From Bullera alba (Eukaryota > Basidiomycota > Tremellomycetes > Tremellales > Bulleraceae), in the NCBI GenBank assembly GCA_001600095.1, contig BCIX01000001.1, positions 4,985,198-5,049,197 of the forward strand: a DNA stretch of 64,000 bases, in the 5' to 3' direction. The position numbers were made by a program, and so were the translations under genes. Under the pieces are notes generated by a model. The model was not told where the DNA came from and searched no databases. It saw only the letters and a list, made by a program, of their open reading frames with translations. Below, piece by piece: positions 46,138 to 57,728 of this stretch; the first letter of the stretch is position 1; the number at the start of each line of letters is the position of its first letter.

Positions 46138-46582
46138 TTATCGGGTCTGCGTCGCCGAACGTTCAGCCACTCGGAGGAGAACTAGCGCCTCCTTATCAGC
46201 CTAAAGCTGTCCACTGATGTTCCCTCGCCAAGCATCCTGGAGTGCTAGACACTGCTAGACAGCGCTAATAAACGAGGCGATCGCGAAGCGAGCCACATGG
46301 CGTTCAAGGCCATTCGTTGGACTTTCTAAGCCAGTCGAGGTCCGTCCGAGGTCTCGGTCTCCATCTCTCATCGGGCTTTCCAATGTTCTCAGGTGTATCT
46401 CGAACGCCGCCCGATAGGGGTGCGGTTCTTGATTGGCGAGTCAGAGGAGCTTATGGATGTCAACGTCTCAGAATAGACCACAGCAGTCTGCGATTGGCCA
46501 GCTGAACATGCAGATGGACGGCGCAGGCACCCCAGACATGGCTCGGATGATCAAGCAAGTTCACGGCCAAAGCTTCTTATCT
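46138..46582. promoter_or_regulatory. Three GATA-factor sites between amidase and cupin
   Basis: Minus-strand HGATAR matches at 46138-46143 (CGATAA), 46193-46198 (TGATAA) and 46577-46582 (AGATAA), in the divergent promoter. In fungi such sites bind nitrogen-catabolite GATA activators, which would fit an amidase. Single six-base matches occur by chance, so this is suggestive only. Confidence 0.35.
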
Positions 46583-46779
46583 GACAATTTGTAATCCCGC
46601 TCGATAACGGTAACCGCCGGCCGACAAGTTGTCCCGCATGACGTGTCATGTAAGATCGGTAACTGCAACTCCGACTCGGTCATACTTGTGCTCAACTCGT
46701 TTTCCATCGGCCCTTGCTGAGACCACCTGGTCATCGCAACAGCCCAGTAAGAGTAATAGACGGCCTGGTCGTCACCTCC

Positions 46780-47322
46780 ATGAGCACGGTTATCACACCG
46801 TTGAAGCATTTGCGTGTTTCTCGACACCTCATACCCGCCCATACTGGATTCCCCAACACCTCCATCAACCCCGATCGACCGCTCCTCATCTACCACTCCT
46901 GCTTTCCCCCGTTTGCATCGGCATCGGCGGTCGAGAGACACCTCCGGTCCGTCGGTGTGGTCGAGCCACAATGGCGATTCGCAATGTACAGGCAGCATCA
47001 CTATAATTCGACGACTAACGAGGTACTGGTGGTCACGGAAGGATCAGCAAAACTGTGCTTTGGTGGAGGAGGAAATCCATCGCGAGTGGTCCACGAGGCC
47101 GGAATAGGGGATGTGATAGTCGTGCCGGCTGGCGTGGCGCATGCCATGTTGGAAGATCATGGGGACTTCAGTATGGTGGGAAGCTACCCTGTTGGTGCTG
47201 AGCAGTGGGATCATTGCGTTGGATCTGAAGGAGAAGTAGCGAGGAAACGCATCGGCACTATTGGATGGTTCAAGAAGGATCCTGTGTATGGACAAGAGGG
47301 TCCATGTCTCGCAGTGACCTGA
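46780..47322 (+). CDS. YjlB-like cupin protein, intronless
   Basis: One uninterrupted frame of 180 residues from ATG at 46780. A cupin barrel is visible: FAMYRQHHYNSTTNEVLVVTEGSAKLCFGG (metal-ligand His pair and Glu), then GIGDVIVVPAGVAHAML (second cupin motif with His), DFSMVGSYPVG and the end GTIGWFKKDPVYGQEGPC. This matches the bacterial YjlB/COG4297 pattern, a single-domain cupin of unknown function. It is the only complete multi-hundred-base gene in the window, besides the small ORF, without an intron. Start choice is uncertain: no ATG lies further upstream in frame with better support. Confidence 0.8.
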   Translation: MSTVITPLKHLRVSRHLIPAHTGFPNTSINPDRPLLIYHSCFPPFASASAVERHLRSVGVVEPQWRFAMYRQHHYNSTTNEVLVVTEGSAKLCFGGGGNPSRVVHEAGIGDVIVVPAGVAHAMLEDHGDFSMVGSYPVGAEQWDHCVGSEGEVARKRIGTIGWFKKDPVYGQEGPCLAVT

Positions 47323-48345
47323 ATGCAGCTTTCCGACTCGGCTTTCTACCCAAAATGGAGCTCTGGGTGGCAGGCTTCTCTCACTCCCAGAACTGAGAGG
47401 ATGACAGATAAGGGCAACAGGCAGATTGATACTTACTTGATGCCCGTTTTACTAAACGAGAGATCTGACGACCACCAGATCCGGCACCCAATGTCTCAAA
47501 GATGTATGTCAAATGCCATTATGCTAACCGATTTTCCTCGAGCTGCCCAAAGACTCGAAGACGGAAGCCCCTTCAATCTGATCCTGGGAATTATGTCCAC
47601 AGCCCAGCGTACATATGCTGCTGCTGACCACGTTGTACGACAAAGCTATGCGCATTTAGTATCACGGACTGACCAATGGCTGCTTAGTGCTTTGTGCAAA
47701 AACCCTGCTCTCTGAAGCATGTACTTACTCCTGGTTCGTCCTGTTGGTGGTACTGAGCTGTACTCAGAGGGGCTACCCCCTGACCGGACCGATACTGTGG
47801 TCCTCAGACGGCAGACCATACTATAAGATCTGACCTGTCAGCGACGGGACAGGATGGCATCGAGCAGCCCGGATCGGATGCACTCTCGACTTTTGGTCTC
47901 GGACTCGGAGAGACGAGTGGCGACTGGCGACGACTTTACATCTTCGCTCAGTCTGACCTTCAGAGTTCCAAATTCACCCTCCCAATGCAAAGTGTGACCT
48001 GTACAATGTACGATCACACAGCGCCGTTCGAGGGCATGAAGATCTCGAGTCTATCTGCCAGTACAGTGGAGTGCGCACTGCACGGTGTGGAGCTGGCTGA
48101 ATGGCTGTAGAGTGATTCTCCGAAAAACCCGGAGTCGTATTTGGCTGTGTGTTTCCGATTTGGTCATTCCGTCATCCAACTTCCCGAGACGCTTCTTGAG
48201 ACTTTCTCTGGTTCTGGAGTTCACCGTTACTCATGATACGATACAGAGTAATGAGCACAAGTTTATCAACCGCACATCCTCAGCTCGGCTCGTGACACCT
48301 GCATCAACAACCGTCGCTTGCGAACGAACGTACCGCTCAGTCGCG
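47323..48345. other. Intergenic, cupin to basic-region protein
   Basis: About 1 kb. A 130-codon frame directly after the cupin stop (47323-47715) shows no protein-like composition and is taken as chance. The last 300 bases are probably the leader of the next gene. Confidence 0.5.
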
Positions 48346-50300
48346 ATGGAGCACCATGCCGCGTTATATCGTACGACGACCCAAAACACCATCGCGACCA
48401 CCTCCTCAGCATCGTCGTCGAGGACTGTCCGACCCAATGCCCCCAGAGACTCCATGATGAGCGGCATGAGCAATGTCACGTACGGCGCGGACGCGTTCGA
48501 AGGAGACGATGCGATATCGGTCGCGCATTTCGGTGAATACGCCTCTTCGACTTATGGAGCGCCTACCTTTCCGCCCGTCCCAGCGCGATCGTCCTCCTTA
48601 GGGAATAGTGTGTTGTCGCAAAGAGGGAGAATGACCACGATACATCCAATGGCACACTCTGTCCTGCCAGAAGAGGTCCCTCAACCCAGGGATACCGAGC
48701 TGATGGAGGAGAGAAGATCAAGATCTCGCAGTTTCAGCGAGGTTGAGGATGACGAGAGTGAGATTGAGAGGCAAAGGGAATTTGACGAGGCGAAAAAGCT
48801 GAGAGCAAGGGAGAAGGGTAGAGAGCGACAGAGACGGAAACGTGAACGAGATAAGCAGGCGAGGGAGGTGAGTCAAGGATGTTTGTACTTGGCTGATCCG
48901 ACAGGAAGCAAAATATGCCGATCAAATGCAGGCTCCAGGGGGTCAGCTGGGCACCTCTGCACCACAGCAGCATATTCAATCGACGCAACAGCCACAGCAT
49001 CCCCATGTCACACCTATCGTTGTCCCACCGAGCTTTCCCTACAACCTAGCATCTCCCAATACGCCCATGACGGCCATATCAGGCGCGTCGTCCCCTCGAG
49101 GTCTTGTGTCTCCAGGTCTGTCCACCCCCGGTAGTACGTATAGTGGTAGTCTATGGGGAGACGAGAGCTCTACATCGTCGCAAGAGCTGTCGGCCAACTT
49201 CGGACCGAGTTCCTATCCCGGTCCCTCGGGCACCTTCACCAACATACCCCGCCCGACTTCGGGTCTCGACATCAAGCCGTCTAAACGGAGGCGATCAGAA
49301 TCAAAACCGGATGTGTTCAAGCCCAGCAGTGTGGGGTCTATCAGCAGTAATACGAGCTCTGATCGACCGGGAATACCGAGGACAATCTCCGACAGCTCGA
49401 GTCTTAACGCAGCCCCACCTATACATCCAGAGCAAACGCACCAGACTCGAGTGCGTAGTGAAGCGTCTGAGCACTTTGCCGCGACTGTACTCCTCGGTCT
49501 GACAAAGTCAGGCCTACGCCCATCACTGGAGCAGAGCTTGGCACTAGGTGATAATGGACTAGAGGAAATGAGGGAGGACCTGGCCATCGTTTTCGAGCGT
49601 TGGCGTGCTCGGCGATCCCGCAGGGGCATCAGGAGTGCTCAGACTGTGCTAGAGCAGGGGATGCAGCGCGTCACGATAGCGCCTAACACGGGTGTACCTG
49701 TAAGTGACATCGTGACAGCTTGAGAATTACGCTGAGCTGCCACAGGATAACGGACACCGTATGCCACCTTCACCTAATCCCGATCAAGCTATCTACTACT
49801 CACAAGCCAGCGTGATCCAGCCCCTATCCAGGCCTCAGTCCCAGGACGGCTATTCCCAACAGGGCATGGGCGGCGCCGCTCTCCCTCAGGTGGTGTCCAG
49901 CTCCCACCCTCTCAGGCAGATCGTCACGCATCGAGCTTTGGGACCCAATCTCCCGTATAAGCCATACAGCGTTACGTTCGAGAGCACAAACGGCCAGTGG
50001 CCCACACAGCCTCAATCATATTCGACGTCAGTCGGCAATGGTTATCCTTCCACAATGGCGACATCTCGCCCCACGAGCAGCTCGAGCGTCCAGATGGGCA
50101 ACCAACCGGCGCCCGGCTACACGTACGTGTCAAATCCATCGGCACAACAGGGTCATGCAAATCAGCAGCCGGCGCTCGCCATGCCATCCATTACTCACTA
50201 CACCACCGTACCTGGCAACTCGAACACGCCCGCGATATACCACTTCTCTTATTCCCAACCAGGTCCACCTGCAGCACTGAATCAAGGCGAAACACCTTAA
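48346..50300 (+). CDS. Unrecognised large disordered protein with basic region
   Basis: Exons 48346-48867, 48905-49699 and 49746-50300 (all phase 0) give 623 residues. Residues about 125-175 are highly charged: an acidic SEVEDDESEIE stretch, then LRAREKGRERQRRKRERDK, similar in composition to a bZIP basic region but without a clear leucine zipper. The middle is Ser/Pro/Gly-rich with PSKRRRSESK, a likely nuclear signal. A short helical block (EHFAATVLLGLTKSGLRPSL) near residue 380 is the best candidate folded part. The C-terminus is Gln/Ser/Pro-rich (prion-like). A transcription regulator is plausible but not shown. Confidence 0.75.
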
Positions 50301-51535
50301 CCCAAGACATCGCAACGTGTCGTGTCCAACCTTAAAAGCGGTCAAGAGTCACGGTCGCCTCAGCTTGGCCAGTACCCGGACCCGATGATATCGCGCTCTC
50401 CCCGCCTAACTCTTGGTTGTATCTTGCAGAACACACACACTTCGCACGTGGATCACACATGGGCGACGGACCTGATTGCGCCATGCATGTCGAATATCCA
50501 GTGCTGGGTCTACTACTTTCAGCTACTTTCACTTTTCAGTCTTCCTCTCCGGGTCTCTACGGCGGACGACGATACCGGGCCGGGTGACTTGCCGGCACGG
50601 CCGGCACCATTCCGGCATCTCATGTCGGCGGCAAATCGTTAATCGCCGCTGACGTCGATTCGTTCAATCCAGATCCCGGCAGATCTGTCATGATCGCTCA
50701 CGCGCTCGCAGCCGCTCACCTCGCTCACCGCTGCTACTGGTGCCGGCTAAGTTAGTCCCTGCTGCCCATACAATCTCATACAATACGTTCGTCACTGCAC
50801 GGGCCTATGAAACAGGAGTAAGCTTACTTGACTTGGTACCGCTCATGGTGTCGCACTGGATCTGCCAACGGGCTGCCCGTTGTCTTACATGTTGATCGTA
50901 GACCCTCGTGTACCCCAGGACCTACTAAGATCTTACTCATACTCGCTGTCCCCTTCGAGACCGAGCCATGACGCGTACCATGTGGGTGTGGACCGGTCTG
51001 GATAGTGTGTGGACCTGTGTGGACAGGCGAGGACAGGCGTAGACAGGGTTTGAATCGGCTCTCGGACACGGGTGTCTCGGAGCGAGACAACCATAACTGC
51101 ATGGTAGTTAGTCCGGTACCAGGTCTGTCTACTCTGTCCGCCTGAAGTGCATGGACTGAACTTACTTTCACAGACAGTATCCCGATGGAAGTTGGAGCGA
51201 GCGCGGGACCGCGCAGGTGCCGGCTGTCCTGACGCTGTATGGTCATTTGCTTGACATTCCATCCATCGTCACCATCTCAGGAGGCGGAGATCCACGATGA
51301 GGAGGAACACGGAGTGTCTCGTCTCAGCCCGACACTGCAGCCCGATCCAGCAATGGGCGCTGGGCTTGTGGCCGTTTGGCAACAATCATCCGGATAGCCA
51401 AGTCAGAGCTGAGCAGATCCCGGCCGTACAGAGATCTACAGAGACAGCGACTGCTCACTCGGTCATGACTTCAAAAGGCCAGGCAGGGCGCGCTCAAGCA
51501 ATGGGCCAAATTCCACCGAACGACAGGCACTTTCA
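50301..51535. other. Intergenic, basic-region protein to CPL1-like gene
   Basis: About 1.2 kb, with GC-rich inverted bits near 50575-50640 and short GTGTGGAC / GGACAGGCG direct repeats near 50990-51040. Open frames on the minus strand lack family signal. Probably a long promoter of the secreted-protein gene. Confidence 0.5.
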
Positions 51536-53094
51536 ATGCGCACTGCCATCTGGTTGTTGGTCCTCATCATGAGCGCGCTTCAACCTGTTCGAGCTGCCGC
51601 CCTGGTTGGATGTGGATGTACTACCGGCCAGTCGTGTCTTGTCTTACTGGGATTGATAGGTCTCGGGTGTCGGACTTGTCCAGATGGTACTGGGTCCAGT
51701 GGAGGTTCTGCCGAGACATGCTCTCGCTGCCCGACGGTGAGTCAATGGGCGAAGGAGTTCGCTGATCTTGTAGGGCCAATTCTCTGTGAATGGATCAGGC
51801 TGCCGGACATGTCCCGGAGGGCAAACTTCTTTGGACGGAAGGACATGCGTGAACTGCAATCCGGGCTATTTCTCCTCGGGAAACACTTGCACGAGATGCC
51901 CTCAGGTGAGTTTCGGGACCTGGTACATGCGCTGATCAGTTGTGTAGGACTCTTACTCCGGTTCTGGAGCCAATGCTTGTATTCGCTGTCCGATCGGCAC
52001 CTTCGCCCCGGCTGGCGCTCAGCGATGTTCCGCGTGTGCCGCCGGGTCGGCTTTCAACACGAGTACAAGGCGATGTCAGGTCTGTCCAACTGTGAGTCGT
52101 CGTGCTCATCGTACCCAGTGGGGACATGATCTGATCTGCAATATAGAATACGACTCCGTCGACCGATCGGACGACCTGCTCTCGTTGTCCTTCTGGCTCC
52201 TTCTCTACTGCCGGGGCGACCACATGCACCTCATGTCCCGCTGGTACATTTGTCTATGGCCAGAGTTGCCAGTCATGCCCTGCGGTAAGCCGCATTTGCT
52301 TCACGTTTCAGCGTAGCCGATGACTGATGAAAGAGTAGAACACATATTCTTCGGCGTCCTCTACCGCATGTACGGCCTGTCCAGCGGGACAGTCCTCCAC
52401 CCCTGGTCAACCTACCTGCTCACCTTGTCCCGCGGGGAGTTTTTCGATGAGCGGTGAAAGCTGTCGACAATGCAGGATTGGTTCGACCAGCTCAGCGGGT
52501 TCGAGCTCATGCACGACCTGCCCAGCTGGACGATACGTCGATTCGAAGGGATCGTGTGAAGCATGTCCCGCCGGTCAATTCAGCAACAACGACGGTCAAA
52601 CCAGCTGTCAGCAGTGTACTCCCGGGTCTTTCGCCTCTGCTCCTGGTCGAACGAGCTGTACCCGTTGTCCGGCCGGGTCTATTGCAGACGTATCCGGTAG
52701 CGCAGCTTGTACTCCGTGTCCGGCAGGTCAAGAACCTAATACAGACCGTACCGCCTGCACCATGATACCCTCCGGTAAAATCTCGAGCCGCAAGCGCAGT
52801 ATACCATGGTGTGACGTCGGCCACAAGGCTTGCAAGATCCCGATGTCGAAAGGGCTCTACGAGTGCGTGGCTATTTCCAGCGACATCGAGTCCTGTGGAG
52901 GATGTATCGGAGAAGGAGAGGGGGTCGACTGCACTGCGTTTGACGAGAAAGCAAGTGCGTCGTGCGTCCAAGGGAAGTGCGTGTACCAGTGTCCAAAAGA
53001 TTTCATCTTAACCGCGCGAGGATGCGAGAGGAAGGCCCTGCCACCGAGATCGAGATCAAAGCGAGTGGCATCATGGAGAAGAAATGAGCGGTAA
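51536..53094 (+). CDS. Secreted cysteine-rich repeat protein with CPL1-like domain
   Basis: Five exons (51536-51736, 51774-51905, 51948-52091, 52147-52284, 52339-53094), all with phase-0 introns, give 456 residues. A signal peptide (about 1-20, WLLVLIMSALQPVRA) precedes about ten cysteine-rich modules of the GCC2/ephrin-receptor type, with the recurring pattern CxxCPAGxxS...C. The C-terminal 100 residues form a CPL1-like domain (ECVAISSDIESCGGCIGEGE, GVDCTAF, CVQGKCVYQC). C. neoformans Cpl1 is a secreted protein sharing this C-terminal domain; what this longer relative does is unknown. The protein ends with a basic tail (PPRSRSKRVASWRRNER). Confidence 0.88.
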
Positions 53095-53273
53095 GCAGAG
53101 GTGGAAAGGACATTGCAACCATAGATGGATAGACTTGGGATTTCGCGTCAGTAATTATATATGTTTGTAGCATTTAGCATGTAACCACACCGAGGGGATA
53201 CTCGTTGGGCTCGGTAGGCGATATTTGCATACCCATCGCTGTGACTAAACTGTTGCAGGTGACTGCGGCACGA

Positions 53274-54000
53274 TCATACCGTCATGTCAAGATGCTCTGG
53301 GCCGAAGCTCATCGGCAGTAGCTCCTCCAGCGTCATAATCTTGACCTCCTTCTCCCAATCGCTGTTCTTAGGCGATACCGATTTGTCCTCCAACAAACCC
53401 TTATCGGCCAAAGCATCAGCGAGTGAAGGAGGCGGGGTAGTAGAGTCATGCTTGTACGTCGACGACAGCATGATGATTGGTGCCGATAGGGGAAGGAACT
53501 CTCGGAGGACCTGACGGCAGATACCGCAAGGCGATACTGCTGGAGCGGGGACGTTGGATGTGACAGCGCAGGCCACAAACTTTCGGTATCCCATCGACTT
53601 TGGCAAGACATCAGCAGATATTTAAGTGAGAATGGAGGGATACATACAACGGCTTTGGGTATCGCAGTTCGCTCGGCGCAAATTCCAGCACCTATTTCGG
53701 TAAGTCTACGATTTCGCTACACCCTCAGACGATGACTCACCGTACGAGGCATTTTCCACATTACATCCACCTACTATAGTGCCATCCTCGCACAACAGAG
53801 CCGCGCCCACACTGTCAAGGTCAGGAGCTGCCCTGCTCAAGATCCGATAACCTCTCACTGGAACTTGGAGTAGGGAGCATAAGCTCTGTCGCGGTCTGCA
53901 TCGTATAAGCCCAAGACAGATCACTGCAGCAAGATTGCTCACTCTCGAAAGACTCTATGATGACCTTGTGGATGAGTTCGGGCTGAAGCGAGGCGGACAT
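53274..54000 (-). CDS. CDD1: Cytidine deaminase
   Basis: Five exons from 54000 down (53943-54000, 53859-53895, 53741-53811, 53648-53691, 53274-53597) give 177 residues. Motifs: AYAPYSKFHVGAALLCEDG, GGCNVENASYGAGICAERTA (zinc Cys and catalytic Glu) and APAVSPCGICRQVLREF (two zinc Cys). The enzyme deaminates cytidine and deoxycytidine to uridines in pyrimidine salvage. A C-terminal extension after MLSS includes a Pro-rich loop (DSTTPPPSLADAL). Divergent from OLA1. Confidence 0.94.
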
Positions 54001-54479
54001 GATGTTTGGTGCAAGATAAGGATAAGTTGAGACTTGAGAGTGCAGTCTTGCAGATGAGGTTAGCTTTACAGCGCAGTTGACTGGTTCACTGATCGAGTGA
54101 ACAATCAGGTAAGTCGTCGGAGGGGAGTCCTATGAAGGCGATGGGCAGTTGAGTAGCTGTATGTACCGTCTCAGCTGCGTCTCATCGACCCATTGAGCCA
54201 TGGGCACTGGGTAAATCTTGGGTAGCTCCCTGGTGCTGCACGCTGGTCAGCTCTCCGGCTTGAACGGAAGATCGAGATCCTGACGGGATGCGCCGCCAAT
54301 CACGTGATCACAGAATACAGGCTCGTCGACCGCTCGAAACCTCTTGATAGGCCAGCCTTGTCACTGACGCTTTTAGGCCCGGAGAGGTCAACCTCACAAG
54401 CGAAACCCCAGCTCTCATATTTTCTGGTCCATGACCTTCCACGTAAGACCTCTTATACACACTCCGCTCGCATCGTTGC
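54001..54479. other. Divergent CDD1/OLA1 promoter
   Basis: About 480 bases between divergent starts. No additional gene; the OLA1 leader starts near the right end. Confidence 0.5.
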
Positions 54480-56292
54480 ATGTCCAACATAGCTGCTCAA
54501 GGCCCTATCCGACGCCTGATCACTTCACGACCAGCTCTCAGACAGCTCACGACCCTTCACGCTCCTTTCATCTCTGCGGCACAGTTCTCAGTGAGACCTG
54601 GCGCAGCTCTTGCGGCTCATCGCTCCTTTTCCACCACCCTTCCAACCTACAAAAAAGTCAAAATGGCCCCGAAGAAGAAAGTGGTCGAGGAGAAGAAGAT
54701 CGTTCTCGGTCGACCAGGTAACAACTTGAAGGTGAGCAGTTGCGTGTCGAGGTGAGATCCACGTCTGACGGTCCCGAAATTTAGATTGGTATCGTCGGTC
54801 TACCCAACGTTGGTAAATCCTCCTTCTTCAACACCCTATCACAGACCGATTTGGGTAAAGCCGCAAACTTCCCTTACGCTACCATGTGAGTCATTCTCGT
54901 CTCAGCGACCGGCATCGAGTCTGACTTTGCATAGCGACCCTGAAGAGGCTCGAATCCCCGTCCCAGATGACCGGTTCAACTGGCTGTGCTCGGTTTACAA
55001 GCCAAAGTCAGAGGTCCCCGCCTTCTTGACCTGCATCGACATTGCCGGTCTCACTGCTGGTGCTTCGACTGGTGCCGGTCTCGGAAACGCTTTCTTGTCC
55101 CACGTCCGAGCTGTCGACGGTATCTTCCAATGCGTCCGAGCGTTCGACGACGCCGAGGTTATCCACGTCGAGGGTGACGTTGACCCATTGAGAGATATGC
55201 AGATCATCAGCACGGAGCTGAGGTTGAAAGACATTGAATGGGTCGAGAAGGAGTTGGAAAGGCTGAAGAAGGCCAACCGAAACCTTGGTTCGACAAGTTT
55301 GGCGGACAAGGCAAGAAAGGAGGAGATTGTGAGTATATGTCTATCGGCCCGTGCTGACTTTCCAGGCCACCGTTGAGAAGATCTACCACATCTTGACAGA
55401 AGAGAACAAAGATGTCCGAAAGGGCACCTGGACAAACAAAGAGGTGAGCAGCAATGAGCTACTCCTCCATCTTCCACATGAACCCCTGTTATCGGATGAA
55501 AAAGGCCATCGGCCTATAAACCCAGCTCTTCGAGTAGGGGTCACGCCCATAAAACCAATGAGACCAAATAGTTTATTTCTGACTCGCATCTATCCGTTCT
55601 TCGATCGTTGTTCGTGACTACAATGCTGACTGTGACTACAGGTCGAGGTTATCAACGGCCTAACATTGCTCACGGCTAAGCCAATTACCTACCTCGTCAA
55701 CCTTTCGGAGAAAGACTTTGTTAGGAAGAAGAACAAGTGGTTGCCGAAGATCAAAGCATGGATCGATGAGCACAACCCAGGAGATTCCCTGATCCCATTC
55801 TCTGTCGCCCTCGAGGAGAGACTAGTCAACATGAGCGACGCCGAGAAGGAGGCCGAATCGGAAACCCTTGGCCTGCCCAAGGGCAACCCATCGGCTCTCG
55901 GCAAGATCACGACTGCTGGTTACGCTTCATTAGAACTGATTAGATACTTCACTTGTGAGTTGATCTCGAGTCCAAGTCATAGTAGCTTGGCTGATCACGC
56001 TACAGGTGGACCTGATGAGGTGCGAGCCTGGACCGTCCGAAAGGGTATCAAGGCTCCCGCTGCTGCTGGTGTCATCCAGTGAGTCGAGCACCAAACTATC
56101 TTTGGTACAGCACTGACCTCTCACAGCTCCGACTTTGAGCAGAAGTTCGTTTGTGGTGAAATCATGGCATACGACGACTTAAAGGAGTACGGTACCGAAG
56201 CCCAGGTGAAGGCTGCCGGAAAACTGAGGCAACAGGGCAAGCCATACGAAATTGTAGACGGTGACATCTGCTACTGGAAGTGCGGTGCCTAA
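54480..56292 (+). CDS. OLA1: OLA1/YchF P-loop ATPase, with in-frame leader
   Basis: Seven exons (54480-54731, 54785-54885, 54935-55328, 55366-55443, 55642-55954, 56006-56078, 56127-56292). From the ATG at 54663 the product is 397 residues, the normal Ola1 length ([12 protein letters not shown]). Motifs: [11 protein letters not shown] (P-loop), [17 protein letters not shown] (altered G4 that favours ATP) and the C-terminal TGS domain ([19 protein letters not shown]). Ola1 binds ribosomes and the proteasome and affects stress responses. An earlier in-frame ATG at 54480 adds 61 residues without acidic side chains ([19 protein letters not shown]), typical of a mitochondrial presequence. Its ATG context is weak while 54663 is strong, so both may be used. 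Intron 4 is 198 bases. Confidence 0.94.
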
Positions 56293-56502
56293 GCTGCTGT
56301 CTCTTGTAGAGTATGTTTAGAGGTCAGAAGTAGGGCTGGATGCATCTTTGTAGCGATGTATCGTTGTAAAGTTTGGCAATCATGCACGTTCCAGCGCAAC
56401 CCAAGTCGACCTCCACCTCGGCCAGCTCGAAGCTAAGAGCAGATGTTGAAATTCTGGGATATTGCACGACTTAAACTTCTTGTTATACATCTACATCTCA
56501 AC

Positions 56503-57652
56503 ATGCTCGCTCAGCTCAGCTCACCCCCGACATACGTATCGCAGGAGGAGCACGATGCTCTGACGTCTTCGACGCCAGAGTCGTTCACGGACATACCGCC
56601 CATCCTGCGGTTTCTCGACGAAGAGGTCGAAGTTGTGTTATCGCCTGCGACCGGATGGTGGGAGGGCAAGGTCAAGGGGAAACTATGGGTGACGGAGGAG
56701 TAAGTCAGATGGACTTCGCAAGGTTCTCTATAGACGGGTGTCGACTAATGTATAACTTTCAGTGCGGTCGCTTTCCAGCCAGTGAATGGAGTGACGGGAT
56801 TTTCATTACCGTTCCCCTCGTTAACTCTCCATGCCCTCACCCCAGCTAGCCCGGATACCCCGGGTCACATATACTGTCAGGTGGATGAGTCTGGATCTGG
56901 TCAGAACGAAGGACCGTCATTCCCTATTCATCAATCAGGCATTAATGGCATGAATGGAGACGCAGACGAGTACGACGACGACGAGGAAGGGATGCAGGGT
57001 GATGATGACTATACGCCAATGCGGGAGATTAGGATATTCCTACCCGAGGCAAAGTGTAAGTGTCCCCATGAGCTATCTCAAAGGCGCAAAGCTGACGAAT
57101 CCCCAGTACAATCGTTATTTTCCGCCTTGTCGCAATGTTCAGCTCTGCACGATTCGCTGCTGCCCAACGGCGAACCGTCCTCCTTCTTCGGCTTTGGCGA
57201 CATGGCCGAGGGACCCGACGACGAAGACGACGACGAGGGCTGGGAGGATGATATGGATCAGACAGAGGGTGACTCGGGTGTCGACGGAGGAAGGGTGAGG
57301 AGCGATTTTCACAGTGGCGGAGGACCAGGAGCCAGGTTCAGGCCGTACTAGTCTCCTCGTGAGAGCTATGCGGTTCTGCAGGAAGCCGATAGATGAGGGT
57401 CAGATGGCTGATGCCTCATTGACCGGATAGGTGAATAAGGAGAAGGCAGAAGCAAAATCGGGGACGGCAGAATTGGAATCGGATGACCCAGTGGAGAGAT
57501 TCTTGAACATGGTTGATTGGGGCCATGTTCAAAAACCTGCAGGATGGGATGGAGGGGATAACGGGGAATTCGACGATGCAGAGGAAGAGGGGGAGGGGGA
57601 AGGCATCCCCGAGGATCTTCTACAAAGAGTACAACAGCTGCAGATGCAGTAG
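56503..57652 (+). CDS. ICLN: pICln-like methylosome subunit
   Basis: Exons 56503-56699, 56763-57055, 57107-57294 and 57431-57652 give 299 residues. The PH-like Voldacs domain is visible: VEVVLSPATGWWEGKVKGKLWVTEDAVAFQPVNG, FPSLTLHALTPASP, IYCQVDE and EIRIFLPEA, interrupted by an acidic loop (DEYDDDEEG). The C-terminal half is acidic (EGPDDEDDDEGWEDDMDQ). pICln holds Sm proteins for PRMT5 methylation during snRNP assembly in the cytosol. An in-frame ATG at 56443 would add 20 residues; 56503 matches the family start better. Convergent with GEP4, 76 bases apart. Confidence 0.85.
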
Positions 57653-57728
57653 GGGATCTTGTAGATTTTGCATCCTAGATGTGACATCTTAACCTGCTCT
57701 GCTCGAGGTAGGCTCGCGTGCTACCACC

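Larger units (their letters stand above)
46044..46779. other. Divergent amidase/cupin promoter
   Basis: About 735 bases between divergent starts, containing the TATA and GATA sites listed separately. No gene seen. Confidence 0.5.

Noticed and set aside
47323..47715. 130-codon plus frame directly after the cupin stop
   Set aside because: It starts on an ATG but has a random-looking composition and no domain; codon use differs from neighbours. Most likely cupin 3' sequence.
50824..51262. Minus-strand frames before the CPL1-like gene
   Set aside because: Only moderate length, no intron or motif support, in a probable promoter.
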